The position numbers and the translations under genes were made by a program. Of a stretch of DNA of 64,000 nucleotides, positions 34,677 through 42,161 are shown piece by piece. Position 1 is the first letter of the stretch. The number at the start of each line of letters is the position of its first letter. The notes beneath the pieces are model-generated. The model did no database searches. It was not told the origin of the DNA and worked only from the letters and a program-made list of their open reading frames with translations. Source of the DNA: Sporosarcina cyprini (GTDB lineage Bacteria > Bacillota > Bacilli > Bacillales_A > Planococcaceae); contig NZ_JAKMHX010000024.1 in NCBI RefSeq assembly GCF_022048975.1, positions 1-64,000 of the forward strand. Reading direction: 5' to 3'.

Positions 34677-35030
34677 TTATTTCACTTCCGCAGCCATCAT
34701 TTCACGCAGTTTATACTTCAGTAGTTTCCCTTGCAGACTTCGCGGCAGCTCATCTACGAAATCGACGGAACGAGGCTTTTTGTACCTAGAAAGCACCGCC
34801 CCTTTCCTATTTTCGTGGTGCAAAAATGACCTTAAACAATTCATTGCAGCGCACAATCATGAACGCTATATTGTCTCTATTGTAACGCCTCATGCATCAT
34901 TGTCCCTATTTTTCACGTATTGACAATTATTTCGACAGCCAAACAGCAAACTCCTTCTTTTATCTAATTAGTATGGTATTTAATAAAAGTCGGTTGAGTT
35001 TCTCCGCGTACCATCCATCTCAAGAAACAA
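34677..35030 (-). pseudogene. Decayed duplicate of the acyl-CoA synthetase gene at 44120-45664
   Basis: From the TAA at 34677, about 36 codons match the C-terminus of the intact gene (KYKLREM.AAEVK and upstream PRS.DFVDELPRSLQGKL). After a deletion, a second block reads NIAFMIVRCNELFKVIFA, matching residues about 57-75 of the intact protein. After another deletion the sequence matches the intact gene's leader (AAACTCCTTCTTTTATC and GTA-CATCCAT). The three blocks are in order, and each is roughly three-quarters identical by eye. It is thus a gene copy with two internal deletions, not a functional ORF. Confidence 0.8.
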
Positions 35031-35218
35031 TACAGAGGACATATACCTAGTGGAACGAGCAGAAGGAACTAGTATGACTAGAACAAAATTTTATTAGATA
35101 CTATGTTGGTTAAATAGATTTTCAAGGATAGTAGCAACTCAACAATTAAATTAAACAATGGAAGTTGAAGATGCATGGCTGCAAGGAGTTGTTCTCAAGT
35201 TTTCTTTCAGAAAACAGC
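35031..35218. other. Intergenic, no gene seen
   Basis: AT-rich sequence without an ORF, clear promoter or repeat. Confidence 0.3.
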
Positions 35219-35262
35219 AAGAACCCCGCCAATTGAAATTGGTGGGGCTCTCTTTATTATAA
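35219..35262. terminator. Terminator at the end of the M29-like gene
   Basis: Stem GAACCCCGCCAATT (35221-35234) with AATTGGTGGGGCTC (35237-35250). The better U-rich tail (UCUUUAUUAU) is on the plus strand; the minus strand has UUCUUGCUGUUUUC. Likely bidirectional, ending the 8-kb catabolic cluster on the minus strand. Confidence 0.6.
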
Positions 35263-35285
35263 ATCACAAAATCCGCCTTCTTATT

Positions 35286-36194
35286 CTATTTCCATTCAAC
35301 AACCGGATTTTTTGTTACACAATCAATATGAACGTTCGTTTTGATCACGCCTCCAAAAGTATGGTTGGAGCCGAATGCCACGTGAATCGTATTATATGCT
35401 TTTTCATCCTCAAGAATATTCCCTGTTAGGCGGGCCGCGTGATTGGTACCGATGCCGAGTTCGCAAAGGAATCGGCCATCGCCGTCACCTAGCAACGCAA
35501 GCAATCTTTCTCCGTTCTGACCTGTAGCATCCGTGAGGCGTCCTTTTTTAATTGTGAGCACGACTGGCGTCTTGAGTAATCCAATTCCCGCAATAGAGCC
35601 ATTAATGACAATTGTCCCTTCAGCTTCCCCTTCTACCGGCGCAATGAATGCTTCACCGGAAGGAAGATTCCCGGACGCGCCTTTCTTTCGAAATACGCCT
35701 GTGCTTGGCACGCCATTTCTTCCGTGAACCGGAATTACGAGCTGATGGTCGCCCGTACGGATGGTAACCGTAGCTGCTTCCGTCAACTTAGCTGTCATTT
35801 CAACTGTTTCCTTTTCTACTCTGCTGTAATCTGCCGACATCGCCCCGTGTAAAAACATGTCTTCCGTAATGCCTGGCATTGTGATCACACTGATTCCTTC
35901 TTCATTCGCACGTTTACGTGCTACTGTATGTGTTAACGAATGCTTCGTCAAACAGAAAACGAGATCATATCGCAACATTTCCTCCGCTGCTTCCCGAGGC
36001 GGCTCTTCCCCTGATTTTTTCCGGTCTTCCATGCAATACGTCTGGACTTGCCGCCCATCCTCCTGCAATGCTACCGCAAATTTCTTTCCCAGTTCGTTCG
36101 TACTTTGATCCATCAGGACGAGAATTCGTGCATCTGCCTCCACCGCAAAATTATTTGCCAATAATGCCGCAACGATTTGATTCAATTCACTCAT
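35286..36194 (-). CDS. M29-like aminopeptidase (leucyl aminopeptidase AmpT/PepS-type fold)
   Basis: 302 aa. The sequence follows the short COG2309-type proteins: N-terminal Rossmann-like part (ILVLMDQSTNELGKKFA), MPGITEDMFLHGAMSADYS, then a C-terminal part with ELGIGTNHAARLTGNILEDEKAYNTIHVAFGSNHTFGG, which provides the Glu, His and Asp metal ligands of the M29 fold. The related NicX (dihydroxypyridine dioxygenase) shares this fold, so peptidase activity is not certain. Last gene of the PucR-linked cluster; its ATG overlaps the EamA stop codon (ATGA). Confidence 0.78.
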   Translation of the reverse strand: MSELNQIVAALLANNFAVEADARILVLMDQSTNELGKKFAVALQEDGRQVQTYCMEDRKKSGEEPPREAAEEMLRYDLVFCLTKHSLTHTVARKRANEEGISVITMPGITEDMFLHGAMSADYSRVEKETVEMTAKLTEAATVTIRTGDHQLVIPVHGRNGVPSTGVFRKKGASGNLPSGEAFIAPVEGEAEGTIVINGSIAGIGLLKTPVVLTIKKGRLTDATGQNGERLLALLGDGDGRFLCELGIGTNHAARLTGNILEDEKAYNTIHVAFGSNHTFGGVIKTNVHIDCVTKNPVVEWK

Positions 36195-37060
36195 GCTTCA
36201 ACATCCTTTCGTTTCGATAAATAAACACTAGACAATACGAATATCAACGAAATTACAGTGCCGAACCCAACTGGTTCATGCAATAAAAAGAAGCCTAGAA
36301 AGATTGTCATAATGGGCATTAAATATGTAATTGATAATGCAAAAATCGGCCCGCCTTTTTTCACAATATAATAATAGAGCAAATTTCCGATCCCTGAATT
36401 CAATGCACCTAACATGATAATAAAGAAGATATGTCGAAAATCTTTCAGCCCTTCCCAACTCGTTGGCTGCACGAGCAGCATAACCGGAGCGGAAAATATC
36501 GTTCCTACTGCCATTGTAACAAAAGAAAGCGTTACAACCGAATATCCAGTCAAATACTTCCCGGTTAGCACTGCAGATAATGCATATAAACTAACAGCTG
36601 CTATCAACAACATAGCACTCGCAACCCGAAAATTCTCCAAAGAGGAAGAACCGATGAAGAAGGCAGATGCAATTCCTATGAATCCAACTGCTACACTAGT
36701 GATCTCCCGCTTTCTCACTTGTCCTTTAAACAAAAAAAGCACAAGCAATACGCCAAAAATGGGACCTGTCGCATTTAACACAGCACTAATGGTCGTATCC
36801 AAGTTACGTAAACTAAAACTCATGATGATCCATGGCACACCCGCACTGAGCAACGTAATGCCGACGAGAAAATGGAGTTTGTTGATCGCCATTGATCCTC
36901 GATTCCGTTGAAATAAAAAGATCGGCAACAGCATGATTGCCCCGAAGAGACAGCGATAGAAGACAATTGAAACCGGATGAAACACAGGCAGCAGTAACTT
37001 GGTGAAATAAAACGTAGACCCCCACAATACACTTAACACAAGCAACGCTAGTATCGGCAC
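36191..37060 (-). CDS. EamA/DMT family transporter
   Basis: 289 aa with ten hydrophobic helices in two EamA halves. Typical motifs: LLVLSVLWGSTFYFTK, FYRCLFGAIMLLP, LLSAGVPWIIMSFSLRN, and in the second half GALNSGIGNLLYYYIVKKGGPIFALSITYLMPI. Such carriers export amino acids or metabolites. I chose GTG 37060 because GGGGG lies seven nt upstream; GTG 37078 is an alternative. It follows AroM after a hairpin terminator and overlaps the M29-like gene by four nt. May export a product of the pathway. Confidence 0.85.
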   Translation of the reverse strand: MPILALLVLSVLWGSTFYFTKLLLPVFHPVSIVFYRCLFGAIMLLPIFLFQRNRGSMAINKLHFLVGITLLSAGVPWIIMSFSLRNLDTTISAVLNATGPIFGVLLVLFLFKGQVRKREITSVAVGFIGIASAFFIGSSSLENFRVASAMLLIAAVSLYALSAVLTGKYLTGYSVVTLSFVTMAVGTIFSAPVMLLVQPTSWEGLKDFRHIFFIIMLGALNSGIGNLLYYYIVKKGGPIFALSITYLMPIMTIFLGFFLLHEPVGFGTVISLIFVLSSVYLSKRKDVEA

Positions 37061-37076
37061 TTCTCTTCCCCCTATC

Positions 37077-37103
37077 ACAAAAAAGATCCGGAAACCCGGA
37101 TCT
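37077..37103 (-). terminator. Hairpin between aroM-like and EamA genes
   Basis: Minus strand AGATCCGG/CCGGATCT around a short GTTT loop, followed by UUUUUUGUG. It overlaps the AroM stop codon and lies directly before the EamA gene, so it probably lowers expression of the last two genes. Confidence 0.8.
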
Positions 37104-37773
37104 ATTCAGCCATGTACTCTGCTAGTATGCGTGCCACCAGTGTCCGGGGAAGGATGACAGGCAGCCCGCTGCTTTTCACAGCCTCTGTTTTATGTTGTTC
37201 GTTGTAGCCCATGCAGTCTAAAACAAGTAGAGTGGCACCTTTCTTCTGCAAAGCACTCGCTGCGCCTGCAATATCACTTTCCTCGTACGGTGAAGCCACT
37301 TCCACGAAAATGTTCAAGTCTTTCTGTTGCCACTTTGAAAGCAGTGTTTCTCGCTGTTCTTCCAATGGGATAATGAGTCCGAGAGAGCCCGACGGCAGAA
37401 GGGCGCTGACCACATGATTCAACACCCTGTCAGGATAGACAATCGTTTTTTTCGATTGCAATGTCGGAAAATCGCCCGTGCAGAGCATGAGCACGATGTC
37501 AACTGTCTCTTCCAATGCAGCCAACTCCGTTTGCAGCAAAGGCAGCAATTTACTCTTTCCTATTTTCACAGAATTCCCGTTTCGCATTCTTGAAATATAG
37601 GTCGTATCTTCCTCATCCGGTTCAATGGAAGAAATGGTTTCATCGGTCAGGCTATTTAAACCACCGCTCTCGATAATCGTTGCAGCCTGTCCGAGTATTG
37701 CTTCTATAGAAGGGGTTACATCCGTCCGTGGAGATTGGCCGATTGTTAAAACTCCTACAGTTCCCAATCCCAT
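37102..37773 (-). CDS. AroM family protein
   Basis: 223 aa. The N-terminus GTVGVLTIGQSPRTDVTPSIEAILG is the AroM signature. Later parts (VLMLCTGDFP, GLIIPLEEQ, LLVLDCMGYN) show that the protein has the two-domain Asp/Glu racemase-like fold with Cys in both halves (LMLCTG and VLDCMG), the positions of the catalytic cysteines in that superfamily. AroM has no established function. Its ATG overlaps the DUF1177 stop (TAATG), so they are translationally coupled. Confidence 0.87.
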   Translation of the reverse strand: MGLGTVGVLTIGQSPRTDVTPSIEAILGQAATIIESGGLNSLTDETISSIEPDEEDTTYISRMRNGNSVKIGKSKLLPLLQTELAALEETVDIVLMLCTGDFPTLQSKKTIVYPDRVLNHVVSALLPSGSLGLIIPLEEQRETLLSKWQQKDLNIFVEVASPYEESDIAGAASALQKKGATLLVLDCMGYNEQHKTEAVKSSGLPVILPRTLVARILAEYMAE

Positions 37774-38711
37774 TACTTTTCCGTCCCTAGCGTCTGTAAA
37801 TGTTTCATGGAGCCATAGAGCTTTTCTAAACGTTCAAACTCTTGTGCATCATAAAATTCAATTTGACCCCTAGTAAATTCTTTTGCTATTTCGATAGAGA
37901 AACGTACTGCCTGTGCCACATCCACTTCATGGCTTGCCCCCGTCCCACTTCCAGGAACAGCGGTCTTCGCAGTAATTGCCACGCCGACAACCGGAGCATC
38001 GGTCGCGACTGCCGGCTGAAGAATGCTATTGATATGGTATACGTCATTGCCGTATGGTGTAATATCTTGTGTAGTCACTGTAAACGTGACGGGCAGGTCC
38101 CCTGTCGTCATTTCCATGATGCGCAGCAGCTCATCCGCAAATTTCAACACGTACCCTGATTTAACGGTTGGGGAAAGGGCGATCCCGCGATGATTGAAGA
38201 CACGATTCCCTTTGGTCGTATCAATAGATATGACAGCATCCATTTCCGGTACGACTTCATATTGATTCATCGTTAAGATATCGACCGGCGAGCCCATGAA
38301 ATCAACCGGTTCGTGTGGTTGCGTCGGAGCAGTCGGACAAATATGCGTCGTCACAATGACATCCCCTGGCAAACGATCTCCTTTAACGGACATATTGGCA
38401 AGCTTTAACGCAATCGTAACCGCAGCTGCCGCACCATCTCCGTCCGATACAAAACCGATGCGCTGCGGACGGGCACCCAAACCGCCTAAGCGACCGACAA
38501 TTCCAAGTGTGCGGGCATTCCCGCCACTGCTATTTCCTTCAGTCCCTTTAATGACGACCTTCACAAAATCGGTTGACCCGCTATGCTCGGAAACCGTATC
38601 ATACGTTGCTTCACAATGTTCAAATCCGTCAAATAAACGCACTACGGATTCTCCATTTGCATTCACATCATCTAATAGCTCCATAACTTCCATTGTATAT
38701 TTTAACGACAT
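37773..38711 (-). CDS. DUF1177 domain protein
   Basis: 312 aa. The whole sequence fits DUF1177: MEVMELLDDVNANGESVVRLF, the glycine-rich GIVGRLGGLGARPQRIGFVSDGDGA, VIVTTHICPTAPTQPHEPVDFMGSPV and DAVISIDTTKGNR. His/Asp-rich stretches suggest a metal-dependent amidohydrolase or peptidase-like fold (compare M20/M28-style THICP), but this is my reading, not an established function. Located between DUF917 and AroM genes in a tight operon. Confidence 0.85.
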   Translation of the reverse strand: MSLKYTMEVMELLDDVNANGESVVRLFDGFEHCEATYDTVSEHSGSTDFVKVVIKGTEGNSSGGNARTLGIVGRLGGLGARPQRIGFVSDGDGAAAAVTIALKLANMSVKGDRLPGDVIVTTHICPTAPTQPHEPVDFMGSPVDILTMNQYEVVPEMDAVISIDTTKGNRVFNHRGIALSPTVKSGYVLKFADELLRIMEMTTGDLPVTFTVTTQDITPYGNDVYHINSILQPAVATDAPVVGVAITAKTAVPGSGTGASHEVDVAQAVRFSIEIAKEFTRGQIEFYDAQEFERLEKLYGSMKHLQTLGTEK

Positions 38712-38727
38712 GTCTCCATCATCCTTT

Positions 38728-39777
38728 TCAAAGAATTTTTTTATTCACAATCGGTTCAATTGCTTGCAGCAGTCTCTTATTAGACATGGTTGAACTTAGC
38801 TTCAAATATTCTTTCGGAACGGATATGACAGCGATAGCCATGCCTTTTTCAAGCTCCGCACTGACTAGAGGCATACCCGTTTCCGCATCGAATGTCATAA
38901 TGAGGTCTGGGAATGTCCCTTTCCGTTCGCCGTTCATTTCAGCCGTCATATATTCGTTCCAGAATGTTAACTCCAGACCGTCGATTTGAACGAAACCGAC
39001 GTCAAATCCATTAATGGCCTTCAATTCAAAGCTGCTGACCGTTCCGGAATGAATGACCCGGCCTTTCAGATGCGAAGCGACTGCTTCAATCCGTTCAGGT
39101 CCCTCGGGCACAGAGAAGAAAACTTCTCCCAGCTCGATCGCTTGCGTAATCCCCCCGACAGCGGCATGCTCCCTTACATAACCGATCGATACCGGATTTC
39201 TGCAAACCGCTATCATGCCGCCTGCTTGCACTGAGACGGATCTGACGGTATTGGAGGAAATATCAAGGGTGCTGGATACAACGCCTTCCACTTTTCGAGC
39301 GCCCGTTCCGCCGGCAAACGCTTGGATTGATGTGTACTCTTCGACTTCGGACAAATTCAACGATCCCATCGAACCCGTCGGATGCGCTCTGCCATTACAA
39401 GGGGCATCTAAGAAAGGGAGCCCGGTTGCAGCAGCTTGGAGCCAGCCGTTCACTGTCGTAGCTGCCCCATTCTCATTTGTCATTAACGCTTTGATAGGAT
39501 GCGAAAACTCCTTCTGCATTCTAGAAACCGTCGAAATAAGTTGTTCACTATCCGTCCATGCATCCTTCGCAGATGGCGCACCGACCAGAGAAACACACGC
39601 GACATACTCACTATCTTGCAGCTCGTCAACCGTTACGAGTTTTGGAGACCCGACTGCAAAAGCCAGTTCAGTCTTGGCAAGACCATCCTCAATCCAGCCT
39701 CCGCCGCCACCACCCAAAATACAGCCGCCATATACCGCGTTTTTTGCGTCTTCCTTCGTCAAAATCTTTGTTGTCAT
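38728..39777 (-). CDS. DUF917 family protein
   Basis: 349 aa from ATG 39777 (GGGGG seven nt upstream). The N-terminus has the DUF917 hallmark AVYGGCILGGGGGGWIEDGL, followed by SLVGAPSAKD, NENGAATTVNGWLQAAATGLPFLDAPCNGRAHPTGSMGS. DUF917 is also found fused to or beside hydantoinase/oxoprolinase subunits, which suggests involvement in ring-opening of hydantoins or 5-oxoproline-like compounds. No hydantoinase is encoded here. Second enzyme gene after the OPT transporter. Confidence 0.87.
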   Translation of the reverse strand: MTTKILTKEDAKNAVYGGCILGGGGGGWIEDGLAKTELAFAVGSPKLVTVDELQDSEYVACVSLVGAPSAKDAWTDSEQLISTVSRMQKEFSHPIKALMTNENGAATTVNGWLQAAATGLPFLDAPCNGRAHPTGSMGSLNLSEVEEYTSIQAFAGGTGARKVEGVVSSTLDISSNTVRSVSVQAGGMIAVCRNPVSIGYVREHAAVGGITQAIELGEVFFSVPEGPERIEAVASHLKGRVIHSGTVSSFELKAINGFDVGFVQIDGLELTFWNEYMTAEMNGERKGTFPDLIMTFDAETGMPLVSAELEKGMAIAVISVPKEYLKLSSTMSNKRLLQAIEPIVNKKIL

Positions 39778-39790
39778 AGCCAAGCCCCCA

Positions 39791-41356
39791 TTATTTCATT
39801 TTCCATAAGGATGTGAAGAAACTATATATCGCGTCCCCTGCAATGAATCCGGCTGCCATCGTATACATTGCATTTTCCGCCTCTTGTCCTTTCACTTTCA
39901 AAATGATGAATCGAATAAGAATACCCGCCAGGACTGCCCAGCCGGCAATCGGATTGACAAGCAATAAGCCTGTGGCAAATAAGATCCCCATTTGGCGTTT
40001 CGGTCCGCCGATCAATTGAATGATCGCCCCAGGGATTGCCCATAAAAGCAACAGCATACCAATGTTACCGGTTAAACCGCTCTCAATCGTCGTAGCATAC
40101 ACACGATCCACTGGCGGTACAAGATCTTGGGAGAAGAAGGTATCATGGAATAACGCAACCATGACAATGGCAACACCGAAACCGATTAATGAACTTTTCA
40201 ATTGCTGCCTGCGCCCAAATAGTTCCATTGCAGTTTTCTGGTCTTTACGTAAAATTGCGCCTGATTTAAAGTCATAACCTAAATCCGCGAAAGCCGGTCC
40301 AGTAGCTGCAGTAAAACCAGTCAATAATGCGAGCGCGATTGGCGGAAAACCAAGCATCATACCGATCAACAACGCAATGAGCGTAACCGCGAATGCGGGG
40401 AACCAACCGGAGTGCATCGCAGCAATGCCGACAATGATTTCACTTGCCAGAGCAGCAAATGCTGCAAATAGAACAAACATGATGGTCTGAAGAAGTGTCA
40501 TTTCGCCGACAATACCACCGATCACCGCTAAAAGGGCAGCCGCAAGTAGGTAAAGTACAAAACCAATACCGAATCCTTTCTTAATATCGCTATCAGTACG
40601 TGAATTAATATGCACCCCTTGTTGCGAATCCGCAGCCTTCTCCTGTTTCGCTTTCCACAAGGTGAAGATGAATTGCAGCAAGGCCACAGATCCTGCGCCG
40701 ATCATCATACCGTGCGGGATGTAGTACGCATTTAAGTCGACTCCAAACAATTGCACGGAATAGCCTCGGAGCAATAAACCAATACCGAACATCGACAAAG
40801 CCCAAATGTTCCCGATAAACGCAACACCAAAAGCTGACATCGCTATTCCAAAATGGGAACCGACGAGCCCCCCTAAAATACCAATACTAAGGAATTTCGC
40901 TTTCGATCCGCCTTCATCCCCGGCCTTCAATGCTTCAGCTGTTGCCACACCAGGAGGCCACGTTTCGTTTGAAGAAAAAAGTTTGGAATCAAATACTTTA
41001 TAGAGAATGAATACATCAATTAACAAAGCTAATCCCGACCCAATCAGCATGGGAATAATAAGTTCAGGCATCCCCATCACAAATGGAATTCCAAGCGGGA
41101 TCAACAAACTATTCGCTGCGCCGAACGTCGCCGCTGAAATAGAAGTTTGAATTAAATTCTGGTTTTCGATCGAACGGTACTTATAAAACATCTTCATCGG
41201 AATGCGGGCAATTAACATGGCAATCAATGCCCCGATAATCGATGTATTCGGCGTAATGCCGAGTGAAGTAATCAATTGCATACCAATAATGGCACCAAAT
41301 ATAGAAATGATGATAGAAAATATGATGAATGGAAAATCAAATGTTTTTGCAGTCAT
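39791..41356 (-). CDS. OPT family oligopeptide transporter
   Basis: 521 aa with about 14 hydrophobic segments. Pieces such as NTSIIGALIAMLIARIP, QTSISAATFGAANSLLIPLGIPFVMG, ETWPPGVATAEALKAGDEGG (compare the family NWPSG-type motif) and GLVGSHFGIAMSAFGVAF place it in the OPT/YSL superfamily. It is a proton-coupled importer of small peptides or metal chelates. The start overlaps the racemase stop codon by four nt. It is presumably the entry gate of the cluster. Confidence 0.87.
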   Translation of the reverse strand: MTAKTFDFPFIIFSIIISIFGAIIGMQLITSLGITPNTSIIGALIAMLIARIPMKMFYKYRSIENQNLIQTSISAATFGAANSLLIPLGIPFVMGMPELIIPMLIGSGLALLIDVFILYKVFDSKLFSSNETWPPGVATAEALKAGDEGGSKAKFLSIGILGGLVGSHFGIAMSAFGVAFIGNIWALSMFGIGLLLRGYSVQLFGVDLNAYYIPHGMMIGAGSVALLQFIFTLWKAKQEKAADSQQGVHINSRTDSDIKKGFGIGFVLYLLAAALLAVIGGIVGEMTLLQTIMFVLFAAFAALASEIIVGIAAMHSGWFPAFAVTLIALLIGMMLGFPPIALALLTGFTAATGPAFADLGYDFKSGAILRKDQKTAMELFGRRQQLKSSLIGFGVAIVMVALFHDTFFSQDLVPPVDRVYATTIESGLTGNIGMLLLLWAIPGAIIQLIGGPKRQMGILFATGLLLVNPIAGWAVLAGILIRFIILKVKGQEAENAMYTMAAGFIAGDAIYSFFTSLWKMK

Positions 41357-42000
41357 CCTTTCTCCTCCCTTCTGACCAGCTCATATACCATTGCTTGCGC
41401 TTCCACTAAATCAATCACAGGAATGGCAATATGCTCTACTAAATAGTCTTTTAACTTGATTGTGGAAAATCCGGTACATGCGAACAAGATGACATCTGCA
41501 CCGGCTGCAATTGCTTCTTGGGCAAGGGCGAGCAATGTTTCCTGTGCGTCTGTTGAAAACAGGTCTGTTGTTTTTCGTAATGCAGGAGAGTATGTGTAGG
41601 AATGGAATTTGTCCTGCAACTCCTTTTCAATGTTAAGCGGAATTTTATCTGTAATGCCGATCACCGCAACATGTTCACCAGCGAGACAAGCAGCGGTTGC
41701 ACCACAGGCACCTGCGCCTAATACCGTGAAGTCTGTAAGTCTCCGCACTTCTTCAAGGCCGGGGTCAGCTGCACAGCTGATCGTAACAGCATCAATACCT
41801 TCCTGTTGCATAAGCTCTTTTGCGAGAGCAACAATCTTCGGAATAGCCAGCTGTTCCGACTCGCTGTCATAAATACCGTTTGGTTGGTCATCAATACATT
41901 TTGTGACCGTTTCAACCTCGTGGGTATCCCACATTCGCTTCCCATGCTCGAGCAGCACATCTTGGTTGTCGGTAGTAAGCACTCGAATTATTCCTAACAT
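41353..42000 (-). CDS. Aspartate/glutamate (hydantoin) racemase family protein
   Basis: 215 aa from ATG 42000 (AAAGGAG upstream); the open frame upstream crosses the promoter region. The two catalytic cysteines of the superfamily are Cys76 (TISCAADPGLEE) and Cys175 (LFACTGFS). The glycine-rich LGAGACGATAACL is also typical. Members interconvert L/D amino acids or racemise hydantoins without cofactor. First gene of the operon downstream of the PucR gene, so it may set substrate stereochemistry for the following enzymes. Confidence 0.87.
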   Translation of the reverse strand: MLGIIRVLTTDNQDVLLEHGKRMWDTHEVETVTKCIDDQPNGIYDSESEQLAIPKIVALAKELMQQEGIDAVTISCAADPGLEEVRRLTDFTVLGAGACGATAACLAGEHVAVIGITDKIPLNIEKELQDKFHSYTYSPALRKTTDLFSTDAQETLLALAQEAIAAGADVILFACTGFSTIKLKDYLVEHIAIPVIDLVEAQAMVYELVRREEKG

Positions 42001-42021
42001 TTCAACCACTCCTTTCAACTG

Positions 42022-42050
42022 ATTATAAATAGTTGAACTATTCGTCGTAA
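42022..42050 (-). promoter_or_regulatory. Promoter of the racemase-OPT-DUF917 operon with dyad in the spacer
   Basis: Minus strand TTACGA (42045-42050), 17-nt spacer, TATAAT (42022-42027). The spacer contains the perfect dyad AATAGTTCAACTATT (42028-42042). The weak -35 suggests activator dependence. A further AGTTGAAC copy lies near 42092-42100. PucR is the natural candidate regulator. Confidence 0.6.
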
Positions 42051-42120
42051 TGCAAGAAATGTGAAAAGGTAGTTTCGATTTTTTGCACACCTTGTTCAAC
42101 TTGGCGATTTCTTGGACAAG

Positions 42121-42161
42121 ATAAAAAAGGATGGAAATCAATTTGATCTCCATCCTTTTTG
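42121..42161 (-). terminator. Terminator of the PucR gene
   Basis: Stem AAAAAGGATGGA with TCCATCCTTTTTT around a 12-nt loop, ending in U. It separates the pucR transcript from the catabolic operon. Confidence 0.88.
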
